The translations under genes and the position numbers were made by a program. Source: Rubrivivax sp. (GTDB taxonomy: Bacteria > Pseudomonadota > Gammaproteobacteria > Burkholderiales > Burkholderiaceae_C). Taken from it: 64,000 bases of DNA. Positions 16,600 through 26,000 of the stretch are shown here, piece after piece (position 1 is the first letter of the stretch; every line of letters starts with the position of its first letter). The stretch spans positions 30,265 to 94,264 of the forward strand of contig JAHBZS010000016.1 in the NCBI GenBank assembly GCA_019635285.1. Reading direction: 5' to 3'. The notes under the pieces were generated by a model that made no database searches, was not told the DNA's origin, and was given only the letters and a program-made list of their open reading frames with translations.

Positions 16600-17448
16600 A
16601 TGGACCTCAGCAGCCCCGTGCCGCCCCGCCTGACCGAAGCGCTGCCCGACCTGGCCGCGTGGACGGCGTTCTGCCTGGCCGCGCCGCTGCCGGTGATGGA
16701 CGACACCGCGCTGCGGCTGGAAGAGCTGCGCGCCGCCGAGGACGCGGTCGATGCGCACTTGATCGCCGAGGCGTTGGCGCACGACCCGCTGATGACGCTG
16801 AAGCTGCTGGCCCATGTGGCCGGCGTGCGCAGCGCGCGCAGCAGCGGCGACCCCGAGACGCTGACCTCGGCGCTGGTGCTGCTGGGCATCGGCCCGTTCT
16901 TCCGTGCCTTCGGGCCGCAGCCCCTCGTGGCCGCGCACCTGGCGGGCGAGCCGCAGGCGCTGCGCGGCTTCGAGGCCGTGCTGCGGCGCGCCAACCGGGC
17001 CGCCGCCTTTGCGCTGGGCTTCGCGGTGCACCGCATGGACCCGGACGCGGCGATCCTGCATGTCGCGGCCCTGCTGCACGACTTCGCCGAGCTGCTGGTG
17101 TGGCTGCATGCGCCGACGCTGGCGCTGCGCATCGCGCAGGCCCAGCAGGCCGACCCGGCGCTGCGCTCGGCCGTGGCGCAGCGCAGCGTGCTGAACATCG
17201 AGCTGGCCGACCTGCAGCAGGCGCTGCTGCGCGCCTGGCGCTTGCCGGAGATGCTGGTGCGCATCGAGGACGACCGGCATGCCGACACCGCGCAGGTGAA
17301 GAACGTGCTGCTCGCGGTGCGCGTGGCGCGCCACAGCGCGCAGGGCTGGGACAACCCGGCGCTGGCCGACGACGTGCGCGACATCGCCGAGCTGCTGAAC
17401 CTGGGCGAGACGCCGACGCGCACGCTGCTGCGCGAGATCGACGGCTGA
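16600..17448 (+). CDS. HDOD domain protein
   Basis: The 282-residue cytoplasmic protein fits the HDOD family (a non-catalytic HD-domain relative found in signalling proteins). Indicative segments are IAEALAHDPLMTLKLLAHV, SALVLLGIGPFFRAF, ILHVAALLHDFAELLVWLH and LPEMLVRIEDDRHA. The ATG at 16600 has no obvious Shine-Dalgarno sequence. It carries no response-regulator or GGDEF domain. It is followed by a SRPBCC protein gene. Its role in signalling is inferred only from the family. Confidence 0.75.
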   Translation: MDLSSPVPPRLTEALPDLAAWTAFCLAAPLPVMDDTALRLEELRAAEDAVDAHLIAEALAHDPLMTLKLLAHVAGVRSARSSGDPETLTSALVLLGIGPFFRAFGPQPLVAAHLAGEPQALRGFEAVLRRANRAAAFALGFAVHRMDPDAAILHVAALLHDFAELLVWLHAPTLALRIAQAQQADPALRSAVAQRSVLNIELADLQQALLRAWRLPEMLVRIEDDRHADTAQVKNVLLAVRVARHSAQGWDNPALADDVRDIAELLNLGETPTRTLLREIDG

Positions 17449-17514
17449 CGACGCGGCCGGCGCCGCGCCGGCAGAATGGCCGCCGCATCGCGCCGCCGGC
17501 GCCGTGGAGCCCCC

Positions 17515-17931
17515 GTGAAGATCACCGTCTCGACCGTCGTCGCCGCCCCGCTGCAGGAGGTCTGGCGCGCCTACACCACGCCGGAAGACATCAAGGCCTG
17601 GAACACGGCTTCCGCCGACTGGCACACCACCGCGGCCTCGGTCGACCTGCGCCCCGGCGGCGCGTTCTCGTCCCGCATGGAAGCCAAGGACGGCTCCTTC
17701 GGCTTCGACTTTGCCGGCACTTACACCCAGGTGGTGCCGCTGCAGCGCATCGAGTACCGCTTCGGCGACCGGCTGGGCGTGGTTACCTTCGCGCCAGGCG
17801 CTGCAGGCGTCACCGTCACGGTGAGCTTCGACGCCGAAGAAACCCACTCCGAGGAACAGCAGCGCGGCGGCTGGCAGGCCATCCTGGACAGCTTCTCGCG
17901 CCACGTCACCGGCAAGCTGGCTGCCGAGTAG
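17515..17931 (+). CDS. SRPBCC/AHSA1-type ligand-binding domain protein
   Basis: The 138-residue protein shows the START-like helix-grip pattern of AHSA1-related proteins: VSTVVAAPLQEVWRAYTTPE at the N-terminus, DLRPGGAFSSRMEAKDGS and the amphipathic C-terminal helix GGWQAILDSFSRHVTGKL. Members bind hydrophobic ligands or act as chaperone cofactors; no ligand can be named here. The start is a GTG at 17515 behind TGGAGCC; an upstream ATG at 17476 would add an Arg-rich tail not typical of the family. Confidence 0.8.
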   Translation: MKITVSTVVAAPLQEVWRAYTTPEDIKAWNTASADWHTTAASVDLRPGGAFSSRMEAKDGSFGFDFAGTYTQVVPLQRIEYRFGDRLGVVTFAPGAAGVTVTVSFDAEETHSEEQQRGGWQAILDSFSRHVTGKLAAE

Positions 17932-17959
17932 TGCCCGGATGGCGCCTCGGACGGCGCCC

Positions 17960-18000
17960 CAGACGGCGGCTCAGACGGCGGCTCAGGCGGCGGCTCAGGC
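17960..18000. repeat. 12-bp tandem repeat (CAGACGGCGGCT)
   Basis: Two perfect copies (17960-17971, 17972-17983) and a third with one change (17984-17995), plus a partial fourth, lie between the SRPBCC stop and the 3' end of the LysR gene. A related but degenerate unit (GGATGGCGCCTC) precedes them. The array runs into the LysR stop codon. Confidence 0.85.
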
Positions 18001-18957
18001 GCGGCGCAGGCGGCCGCGCCGCGGCGGGGCGTCGGCCAGCTGCAGCTCCTGCTCCAGCTCGCGCAGCAGCGTCCTGAAGAGCGCCGCCGCCGGTGCCAGC
18101 GGCCGGTCGCGGCGGTGGTAGACGGCGTGCGAGTTGCGCAGCAGCGCGTCGTCCACGTCCAGCAGCACCAGCCGGCCCGCGCGCACGTCGTCGGCCAGCT
18201 GGGCCGCGAAGCCGCTGAACAGCGCGTCGCTGCCGCGGGCGATCTGGCGGCCCATGGCCAGCGAGTTGACGAGGATCGGCGGCACCAGCTCGGGCAGCAC
18301 GCCGCGCGGCGCGGTGGCGGCCTCGAAGCCGGGCATCACCTGCAGCGCGTCGGCGCCGCGCAGCCGCGTGGTCACCAGCGGGTACTGCAGCGCGCGCGCC
18401 AGCGTCAGCTGGCGCTCCTGCGTCAGCGGGTGTTCCGGCCGGCAGGCCAGGTGCACGCGCAGCGGCGCAAAACGCTCGATCTCCAGCTCGGGTTGCGGCT
18501 GCAGCGTGGCATCGGTGCTGACGCCGATGTCCACATGCCCGGACAGCACTTCCGTGACCACGTGCTCCGGCGTCATGACCAGGCATTCGATGCGCACCTT
18601 GGGATGCGCGGCCACCAGGCGCGCCACCGCGTCGGCCACCACCGCCTCGGCGGCATAGGGCCCGCAGGCGATGCGCAAGGTGCCGGTCGCCAGGTCGGCC
18701 AGCAGCTGCAGCTCGCGCCGCAGCTCGGCGTCGCTGCGCAGCAGCTGCTCGGCGCGCTCGACGAAGACGCGGCCGAAGGCGGTGGTCACGGCGCCGCTGC
18801 GGCCGCGGTCGAACAGGCGCACGCCCAGCGAGCGCTCCAGGCTGGCGATGGCGCGCGTCAGGTTGGGCTGGGCGATGCCCAGCGCCTCGGCCGCGCGCGC
18901 GTAGTTGCCGTGCCTGGCGAGCACCAGCGCCTGCCGGTAGAGCTGCAGCGTGTCCAT
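17995..18957 (-). CDS. LysR-type transcriptional regulator
   Basis: The 320-residue protein has the LysR N-terminal helix-turn-helix (RHGNYARAAEALGIAQPNLT, IASLERSLGVRLFDRGR) and a C-terminal type 2 periplasmic-binding-protein fold effector domain (GTLRIACGPYAAEAVV). It is divergent from the sulfatase gene with a 98-base gap, so it probably controls that gene in response to a sulfate-ester-derived ligand (inference). The C-terminus is rich in Arg and overlaps the 12-bp repeat. Confidence 0.9.
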   Translation of the reverse strand: MDTLQLYRQALVLARHGNYARAAEALGIAQPNLTRAIASLERSLGVRLFDRGRSGAVTTAFGRVFVERAEQLLRSDAELRRELQLLADLATGTLRIACGPYAAEAVVADAVARLVAAHPKVRIECLVMTPEHVVTEVLSGHVDIGVSTDATLQPQPELEIERFAPLRVHLACRPEHPLTQERQLTLARALQYPLVTTRLRGADALQVMPGFEAATAPRGVLPELVPPILVNSLAMGRQIARGSDALFSGFAAQLADDVRAGRLVLLDVDDALLRNSHAVYHRRDRPLAPAAALFRTLLRELEQELQLADAPPRRGRLRRA

Positions 18958-19055
18958 GATGCGCGCAGCGTATCAAAGAGCCGTGACGGCGATATTGGAC
19001 AGGGCCGGGCCGCCTCGGAATACTCGTCGGTCGCTCATAAACGGGAGAACCGACC

Positions 19056-20588
19056 ATGAATCCGCTGCTTCGCCTGTGCTGGATGCTGCTCGCCGTGCTG
19101 CTGGCCGGCCCCGCGTGGGCACAGGGGGCCAAGCCCAACATCCTCGTCATCTGGGGCGATGACATCGGCCAGTTCAACATCAGCGCCTACAACATGGGCA
19201 TGATGGGATACAAGACACCGAACATCGACAGCATCGGCAAGGAAGGCGCGGTGTTCACCGACTGGTACGGCCAGCAGAGCTGCACCGCCGGCCGCGCCGC
19301 CTTCGTCACCGGGCAGTCGCCGATCCGCACCGGGCTGACCAAGGTCGGACTGCCGGGCGCGCCCGAGGGCATGAAGAAGGAAGACCCGACGATCGCCACC
19401 TTGCTGCGCGCGCAGGGCTACATGACCGGCCAGTTCGGCAAGAACCACCTCGGCGACCGCGACGAGATGCTGCCCACCAACCACGGCTTCGACGAGTTCT
19501 TCGGCAACCTGTACCACCTGAACGCCGAGGAAGAACCCGAGTACGCCGACTACCCGAAGAACCCCGAGTTCCGCAAGAAGTTCGGCCCGCGCGGCGTGAT
19601 CCACAGCTTTGCCGACGGCCGCATCACCGACACCGGCCCGCTGACGAAGAAGCGCATGGAGACCATCGACGAGGAGGTCACCGACAAGGCGCTGGATTTC
19701 ATGCAGCGCGCCAAGCAGGCCAACAAGCCCTTCTTCCTGTGGTGGAACTCCACGCGCATGCACGTCTTCACGCACCTGAAGGCGGCCTCCGACGGCAAGA
19801 CCGGCCAGGGCATCTATGCCGACGGCATGGTCGAGCACGACGGCCAGGTCGGCCAGGTGCTGGCCAAGCTGAAGGAGCTGGGCCTGGACCAGAACACCAT
19901 CGTCATGTATTCCACCGACAACGGTGCCGAGACCTTCACCTGGCCCGACGGCGGCACGACGATGTTTCGCGGCGAGAAGAACACCAACTGGGAAGGCGGC
20001 TACCGCGTGCCGACGATGATCCGCTGGCCCGGCGTCATCAAGCCCGGCACCTTGGTCAACGACATCGGCGCGCACGAGGACATGCTGCCCACCTTGGTGG
20101 CGGCCGCCGGCGGCGGCAACGTCGCCGAGACGCTGAAGCAGGGCACGACCATCGGCGGGCGCAGCTACAAGGTGCACCTGGACGGCTACGACCTGGGCCC
20201 GGCGCTGCGCGGGCAGGCGGCATGGCCGCGCAAGGAGTTCATCTACTGGACCGACGACGGCTCGGTGGCCGCGCTGCGCTACGGCGACATGAAGGTCACC
20301 TTCCTGGAGCAGCAGGCGCACGGGCTGCGCGTCTGGCAGGACCCGTTCAAGGTGCTGCGCGCGCCGCTCTTGACCAACCTGCGCATGGACCCCTTCGAGC
20401 GCGCCGAACACGAGCACGCGATGGGCTACCAGCGCTGGTACATGGAGCACATGTGGGCCATCGCCCCGGCGGGCGCCTACGTCGGCCAGTGGCTGCAGAG
20501 CTTCCGCGACTTCCCGCCGCGGCAGAAGCCCGGCAGCTTCAATCTCGAGCGTGTCATGGAGGCGGTGACCTCGTCGGCCAAGAACTGA
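19056..20588 (+). CDS. Periplasmic arylsulfatase-family sulfatase
   Basis: The 510-residue protein has a signal peptide (cleavage near AWA-Q, residue 22) and the sulfatase core: metal-binding NILVIWGDDIGQ, and the signature SCTAGRAAFVTGQ with Cys76 in the C-x-A-x-R context that is converted to formylglycine. GQFGKNHLGD and STDNGAETFTWPDGG supply further metal and sulfate ligands. It hydrolyses a sulfate ester in the periplasm, but the sugar or aryl group is unknown. No formylglycine-generating enzyme or sulfatase-maturase gene is adjacent. GGGAGA precedes the ATG. Confidence 0.9.
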   Translation: MNPLLRLCWMLLAVLLAGPAWAQGAKPNILVIWGDDIGQFNISAYNMGMMGYKTPNIDSIGKEGAVFTDWYGQQSCTAGRAAFVTGQSPIRTGLTKVGLPGAPEGMKKEDPTIATLLRAQGYMTGQFGKNHLGDRDEMLPTNHGFDEFFGNLYHLNAEEEPEYADYPKNPEFRKKFGPRGVIHSFADGRITDTGPLTKKRMETIDEEVTDKALDFMQRAKQANKPFFLWWNSTRMHVFTHLKAASDGKTGQGIYADGMVEHDGQVGQVLAKLKELGLDQNTIVMYSTDNGAETFTWPDGGTTMFRGEKNTNWEGGYRVPTMIRWPGVIKPGTLVNDIGAHEDMLPTLVAAAGGGNVAETLKQGTTIGGRSYKVHLDGYDLGPALRGQAAWPRKEFIYWTDDGSVAALRYGDMKVTFLEQQAHGLRVWQDPFKVLRAPLLTNLRMDPFERAEHEHAMGYQRWYMEHMWAIAPAGAYVGQWLQSFRDFPPRQKPGSFNLERVMEAVTSSAKN

Positions 20589-20671
20589 GCCGGCGCGAAT
20601 GCCGATAATGCGCCGCCTGCCGTGACGCGGCAGCGCGGCGCATGCGCGCACCGACCCCTGAGGAGCAACCC

Positions 20672-21493
20672 ATGGACACGAAGAGCATCGAGACCTTTCT
20701 GAGCACCACGGCCATCGACATCGGCATCAAGATCCTGGCCGCGATCGCTTTCTGGGTGATCGGCCGCTGGCTGATCGGACTGGTGGTGAGCCTGATGCAG
20801 CGGGCGATGAACCGCAACCACGTCGACCCGACGCTCACCAAGTACCTGGGCTCGATCGTCGCGGTGATGCTGAACATCGCCCTGGTGCTCGGCATCCTGG
20901 GCTACTTCGGCATCCAGACGACCAGCTTCGCCGCCTTGATCGCCGGCGCCGGCGTGGCCATCGGCGCGGCCTGGAGCGGCATGCTCGGCAACTTCGCGGC
21001 CGGCGCGTTCATGCTCGTGCTGCGGCCCTTCAAGGTGGGCGACTTCGTCTCCGCGGGCGGCGTGGTCGGCACGGTCAAGGAACTGGGCCTGTTCGCGACG
21101 ACGATCGTCACGCCGGACAACGTGGTCACGCTGGTCGGCAACGGCAAGGTCTTCGGCGACGCCATCCAGAACTATTCGGCCAACCCGGCGCGCCGCGTCG
21201 AGCGCACCGCCCAACTGGCCGGCGGCGTGGACGCGCTGGATGCGCTGGCGCGCTTCAAGGCGGCCGTGGCGGCGATTCCCAACGTCGTTCAGAACCCGGC
21301 GCCGGAAGTCAACGTGCTGGACTTCAACCTCGTCGGGCCGGTGATCTCGGTGCGCCCCTACTGCCACACCGACCACTACTGGCAGGTCTACTTCGACACC
21401 AACGAGGCGATCCTGCGCGTCGCCAAGGAAGCCGGCTGGCCCGCGCCGACGCCGGCGCAGATCACCAAGTTCGTGCAGATGCCCCAGGTCTGA
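20672..21493 (+). CDS. Small-conductance mechanosensitive channel (MscS family)
   Basis: The 273-residue inner-membrane protein has three predicted helices. The pore-lining TM3 shows the Gly/Ala pattern ALIAGAGVAIGAAWSGMLGN followed by RPFKVGDFV, the start of the conserved cytoplasmic beta domain. This matches the short E. coli MscS architecture. It opens under membrane tension to release solutes on osmotic downshock. The ATG at 20672 follows TGAGGAGC; the earlier in-frame ATG at 20642 would add ten residues and lacks that site. Confidence 0.9.
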   Translation: MDTKSIETFLSTTAIDIGIKILAAIAFWVIGRWLIGLVVSLMQRAMNRNHVDPTLTKYLGSIVAVMLNIALVLGILGYFGIQTTSFAALIAGAGVAIGAAWSGMLGNFAAGAFMLVLRPFKVGDFVSAGGVVGTVKELGLFATTIVTPDNVVTLVGNGKVFGDAIQNYSANPARRVERTAQLAGGVDALDALARFKAAVAAIPNVVQNPAPEVNVLDFNLVGPVISVRPYCHTDHYWQVYFDTNEAILRVAKEAGWPAPTPAQITKFVQMPQV

Positions 21494-21503
21494 CCCGTTG
21501 GGG

Positions 21504-21526
21504 CCTCGTCGCCGCAGGCGACGAGG
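21504..21526. terminator. Strong hairpin between convergent mscS and Lrp genes
   Basis: CCTCGTCGCC and GGCGACGAGG form a perfect 10-bp stem with a three-base loop just after the MscS gene stop. No T-run follows. Confidence 0.6.
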
Positions 21527-21546
21527 GTGCGGCGCCGAAATGCGGT

Positions 21547-21580
21547 CCGAACCCGATCCGGGGTCCCCGGTCGGGTTCGG
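21547..21580. terminator. Nested second hairpin before the Lrp gene stop
   Basis: CCGAACCCGA (21547-21556) pairs with TCGGGTTCGG (21571-21580), and the enclosed 14 bases contain CCGGGGTCCCCGG, which folds again. It is symmetric, so it probably serves both convergent transcripts. Confidence 0.55.
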
Positions 21581-21623
21581 TGCCAGCGGCGAGGAAGCCG
21601 CCAGGCGGCCGGGGGCCGTCAGC

Positions 21624-22106
21624 TCACAGCGGCAGCGCCGTGGTGTTCTTCACCCGGTCCAGTACGAAGCTGGTCTTGCAGTCCTGCACGCTCGGGTGCG
21701 CGAGCAAGGTGTCCATGACGAAGCGCGAGTAGTGCGCCATGTCCTCGACCACCACGCGCAGCAGGTAGTCCATGTCGCCGGTGAGCGCGGCGCACTCCAC
21801 CACCTCCGGCCAGGTCTGCACCGACGCGCGGAACAGGTCCATCGGGTTGCGCTTGTGCACCGCGGACGTCTTCTCCAGCCGCACGTTCAGATAGGCCGTC
21901 AGCCCCAGGCCGACACGCTCCGGCGCCAGCAGCGCCACGTAGGCGGCGATCACGCCGGTTTCCTCCAGGCGCTTGACGCGCCGCAGCACGGCCGACGGTG
22001 ACAGATTCACCGCCGCGGCCAGCAGGTCGTAGGTCATGCGGCCGTCGGTCTGCAGCGCACGAAGAATGCGCCGATCGATGGCATCGAGGGTGCTTGCGTC
22101 ACTCAT
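21624..22106 (-). CDS. Lrp/AsnC-family transcriptional regulator
   Basis: The 160-residue protein has the Lrp helix-turn-helix (LDAIDRRILRALQTDGR, NLSPSAVLRRVKRLEETGVI) and the C-terminal RAM ligand-binding domain (ECAALTGDMDYLLRVVVED). It is transcribed away from hpd-phhA, with a 140-base shared control region. Family knowledge and position suggest that it senses an aromatic amino acid (Phe/Tyr) and controls that operon. The start is set at MSDAS; an ATG three codons earlier is possible, and a longer extension is unlikely. Confidence 0.88.
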   Translation of the reverse strand: MSDASTLDAIDRRILRALQTDGRMTYDLLAAAVNLSPSAVLRRVKRLEETGVIAAYVALLAPERVGLGLTAYLNVRLEKTSAVHKRNPMDLFRASVQTWPEVVECAALTGDMDYLLRVVVEDMAHYSRFVMDTLLAHPSVQDCKTSFVLDRVKNTTALPL

Positions 22107-22151
22107 CCATCGCATTGTGCAGGATTCATGCGTGACCTCGTAAAGTGGCGC

Positions 22152-22162
22152 TGCAACTTGCA
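22152..22162. promoter_or_regulatory. Palindrome TGCAACTTGCA in the Lrp-hpd intergenic region
   Basis: A perfect 11-bp inverted repeat (TGCAA-C-TTGCA) lies midway between the divergent starts in locally AT-richer DNA. It is a candidate operator for the neighbouring Lrp-type regulator. Confidence 0.4.
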
Positions 22163-22246
22163 ATAAAGCTGCGGCTGGGCGACTCTAAAGTGACGGTCGC
22201 CGATCCTTTGCGCTGGATCAAGACTGCACCCCAACCGGAGCGAGAC

Positions 22247-23388
<1,142 letters not shown>

Positions 23389-23392
<4 letters not shown>

Positions 23393-24270
23393 ACGCGCCC
23401 GACAAGGCCCTCAACCAGGGCGTCGCGCCGGTCACCTACGGCACCGGCGAGCGGCCGCCGCGCGGCGACTATGCGTCGGCCGCCAGCGACTACACCTGCG
23501 CGCAGCGCTGGGACCAATACACGCCGGCGCAGCACGCGCTGTACGCCCGGCTGCACCAGCGCCAATTGGCGCAGTTGCCGGGCCTGGCCTGCGATGAATT
23601 CATCCGCGCCGTGGACCTGCTGGGCCCGGCCGACAAGGTGCCGCGCTTCGACGACGTCAACGAGCGGCTGGTCCCGGCCACGCGCTGGCAGATCGTCGCC
23701 GTGCCGGGGCTGATCCCCGAGGAAGCCTTCTTTGCCCTGCTGGCGCAGCGCAAGTTCCCGGTGACCGAATGGCTGCGCAAGCCCGAAGAGTTCGACTACG
23801 TGGTCGAGCCGGACGTCTTCCACGACCTGTTCGGCCACGTGCCGCTGCTCTTCGACCCGGTCTTCGCCGACTACATGCAGGCCTACGGCGAAGGCGGCCT
23901 GAAGGCCAGCCGGCTGGATGCCTGCGAACTGCTGGCACGCCTGTACTGGTACACGGTGGAGTTCGGGCTGATCCAGACGCCGCAGGGGCTGCGCGCCTAC
24001 GGCGCGGGCATCCTGTCCTCGGCCGGCGAGCTGCGCCACAGCGTGCGCAGTGCCGAGCCGCGCCGCGTCGCCTTCGACCTGAAGCGCCTGATGCGCACGC
24101 GCTACCGCATCGACAGCTTCCAGGCCACCTACTTCGTCATCGACCACTTCCGCCAGCTGTTCGACGCCACCGCGCCGGACTTCACGCCGGTCTATGCCGA
24201 GGTGCGCGGGCTGCCGCAGATCGACGCCGGCGCGGTGCTGCCGGGCGAGCGGCAGTTCGCCGCCGGCTGA
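23389..24270 (+). CDS. phhA: Phenylalanine 4-monooxygenase
   Basis: The tetrahydropterin-dependent iron enzyme hydroxylates phenylalanine to tyrosine. The 293-residue bacterial form lacks the eukaryotic ACT regulatory domain. Iron ligands are His145 and His150 in VFHDLFGHVPLL and Glu191 in YWYTVEFGL. Its ATG overlaps the hpd stop. No phhB (pterin carbinolamine dehydratase) lies next to it. The 3' end is overlapped for 79 bases by the convergent hydrolase gene. Regulation probably comes from the divergent Lrp-type gene. Confidence 0.96.
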
Positions 24271-25178
24271 GGCGCGTCGTCTTCGTCCAGCCGCTGCAGC
24301 ACCGTGCGCAGCACCTCGGGGTGCCGCAGCAGGTGGATGTGCGCATGGCCGGCGAGGTGGCGGTTGTCGGCGCCGGGCAGCGTGGCCGAACTCGTCGGGA
24401 AGACGATGTTGTCGCAGTGCCCGTAGAAGCAGGTGAAGCGGCGGTAGCGCGCCGCCGGCTCCTGCGCCGCCAGCGCGGCCAGCCAGGCGCTGCCCAGCCG
24501 CATCTCGTGCGTGTTGGGCGACAGGCCGAAGCGCGCCAGCCAGGTGCCGTGGTGCGGCGTGCCGACGGTCACCACGCCGTGCGCGCGGGGCTCGCCGTCG
24601 AAGCTGCGCATCCAGGCGCGCAGCGCCAGCCCGCCCATGCTGTGGCCCACCAGCAGCGGCGGCCGGCCGGTGGCCTGCGTCATGCGCTGCACCGCGGCCT
24701 CGACCCGCGGTGCATAGCGGTCGATCGAGCCGAACACCGGCTCCAGGTTGAGCGCGATGCAGGGCACGCCGCGGGCGCGCAGGGTGGGCCACCAGGCATT
24801 CCAGAGCCCGCGGTTGCAGACGAAGCCATGCACCAGGACCAGGCCGCGCCGCCCCGGCGCGTCGGCCGGCAGATGGTCGGCGAAGCGGCGCCAGCGCCAG
24901 GGCAGCTGCCAGCCGAAGATGTTCAGCGCACCCAGGGCTTCGGCGCGCCAGGCGCGCAGCAGGTCGCCCACTGGCGCGGGCGGCGCCGGGTCGCCGCGGT
25001 TGACAAGGCGCTGCAGCACGAACTCCAGCGCCATCGCCGGCACGTGCAGCAGCAGGGCCAGCAGCATCAGCAGCGGCCACCCGCCGCTCAGCTGCCCGCG
25101 CCACCACAGCAGCAGCAGGCCCAGCAGGGCGGCCAGCCCCAGCAGCGTCAATGCCTGCAGCAGTCGCGCGAGCCTCAT
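24192..25178 (-). CDS. Membrane-anchored alpha/beta hydrolase (lipase/PGAP1-like)
   Basis: The 328-residue protein starts with two hydrophobic segments (about 5-26 and 34-52) that would anchor it in the inner membrane. The alpha/beta hydrolase core follows: oxyanion strand GLVLVHGFVCNRGLW, nucleophile elbow LLVGHSMGGLALR and the catalytic His region GHAHIHLLRHP. The motif LNLEPVFGSIDRYAP is shared with triacylglycerol-lipase-like relatives. Its last 25 codons are antisense to the end of phhA, and that tail (Pro/Ser-rich) looks non-globular, which suggests loss of an earlier stop codon. Confidence 0.8.
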   Translation of the reverse strand: MRLARLLQALTLLGLAALLGLLLLWWRGQLSGGWPLLMLLALLLHVPAMALEFVLQRLVNRGDPAPPAPVGDLLRAWRAEALGALNIFGWQLPWRWRRFADHLPADAPGRRGLVLVHGFVCNRGLWNAWWPTLRARGVPCIALNLEPVFGSIDRYAPRVEAAVQRMTQATGRPPLLVGHSMGGLALRAWMRSFDGEPRAHGVVTVGTPHHGTWLARFGLSPNTHEMRLGSAWLAALAAQEPAARYRRFTCFYGHCDNIVFPTSSATLPGADNRHLAGHAHIHLLRHPEVLRTVLQRLDEDDAPQPAANCRSPGSTAPASICGSPRTSA

Positions 25179-25261
25179 GCGCCGATTCTGACGGGCCGCG
25201 GCGCGCCGCTCTGGGGCCCGCGCTCTAGGAGCCGGCCGCGCGGCTTGGTAGCCTGTGCGCC

Positions 25262-25981
25262 ATGAGTGCGCAAGCCCAGGCCATTCTCGAGTTGCTGCAG
25301 CAGGTGGATGCGCAGCGCGCGCTGCGCGCGGCAGACCCGGTGCTGGCGGCGCACGTGCAGGCCGTCAAGCACTACCAGCACGAGCGCTTCCAGCACACCT
25401 ATGCGGACCTGCTGACCATGCCGCGCTACGTCCGCGCCACGCGCTTCTTCCTCGAGGAGCTGTACGGACCGACCGACTTCACGCGGCGCGACACGCAGTT
25501 CAAGCGGGTGGTGCCGGCGCTGGTGCGCCTGTTCCCGCAGGAGGTGGTGCGCACCGTGCACACGCTGGGCGAGCTGCACGCGCTGTCCGAGGCGCTGGAT
25601 ACCGAGATGGGCCGCGTCGTGCCCGCCGGTGCGCTGGACCTGCAAGCCTATGCGCGCGCCTGGCAGCGCGTGGGCCGGCCCGACGACCGCCAGCGGCAGA
25701 TCCAGCTGACGCGCCGCGTCGCCGAGGCGCTGGATGTCTACACGCGCAACCCGTTGTTGCGCCACAGCCTGCGGCTGATGCGCGGCCCGGCGCGGCTGGC
25801 CGGGCTGGCCGAACTGCAGAGCTTCCTGGAAAGCGGCTTCGACACCTTCGGCGCGATGCGCGGGGCCAAGGACTTCCTGGACACCGTGGTGCGGCGCGAG
25901 CAGGGCATCGCCGCCTGGCTGTTCGACCCTGCGTCGCTGGACGGGCGGGCGGCGGAGCTGTCGTTTCCGCCGGTGCCCTAG
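25262..25981 (+). CDS. FFLEELY-motif conserved protein of unknown function
   Basis: The 239-residue soluble protein contains RATRFFLEELYGPTDFTRRD at about residues 44-63, the hallmark of a conserved proteobacterial group known only by that motif. The remainder is predicted all-helical, with no signal peptide, cysteine motif or membrane segment. RVVPALVRLFPQEVV and FGAMRGAKDFLDTVVRREQ are other conserved-looking patches. It is a single gene between convergent/divergent neighbours. I cannot assign a function. Confidence 0.75.
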   Translation: MSAQAQAILELLQQVDAQRALRAADPVLAAHVQAVKHYQHERFQHTYADLLTMPRYVRATRFFLEELYGPTDFTRRDTQFKRVVPALVRLFPQEVVRTVHTLGELHALSEALDTEMGRVVPAGALDLQAYARAWQRVGRPDDRQRQIQLTRRVAEALDVYTRNPLLRHSLRLMRGPARLAGLAELQSFLESGFDTFGAMRGAKDFLDTVVRREQGIAAWLFDPASLDGRAAELSFPPVP

Positions 25982-26000
25982 CGATCTGCGGGACAGGACG

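Noticed and set aside
15231-18000. CRISPR-like arrays at the 9-bp and 12-bp repeats
   Set aside because: Units are far too short, contiguous without spacers, and no cas genes are present.
22145-22246. 34-residue N-terminal extension of HPPD
   Set aside because: It would cover the Lrp-hpd promoter region; the ATG at 22247 has a good ribosome site and gives normal HPPD length.
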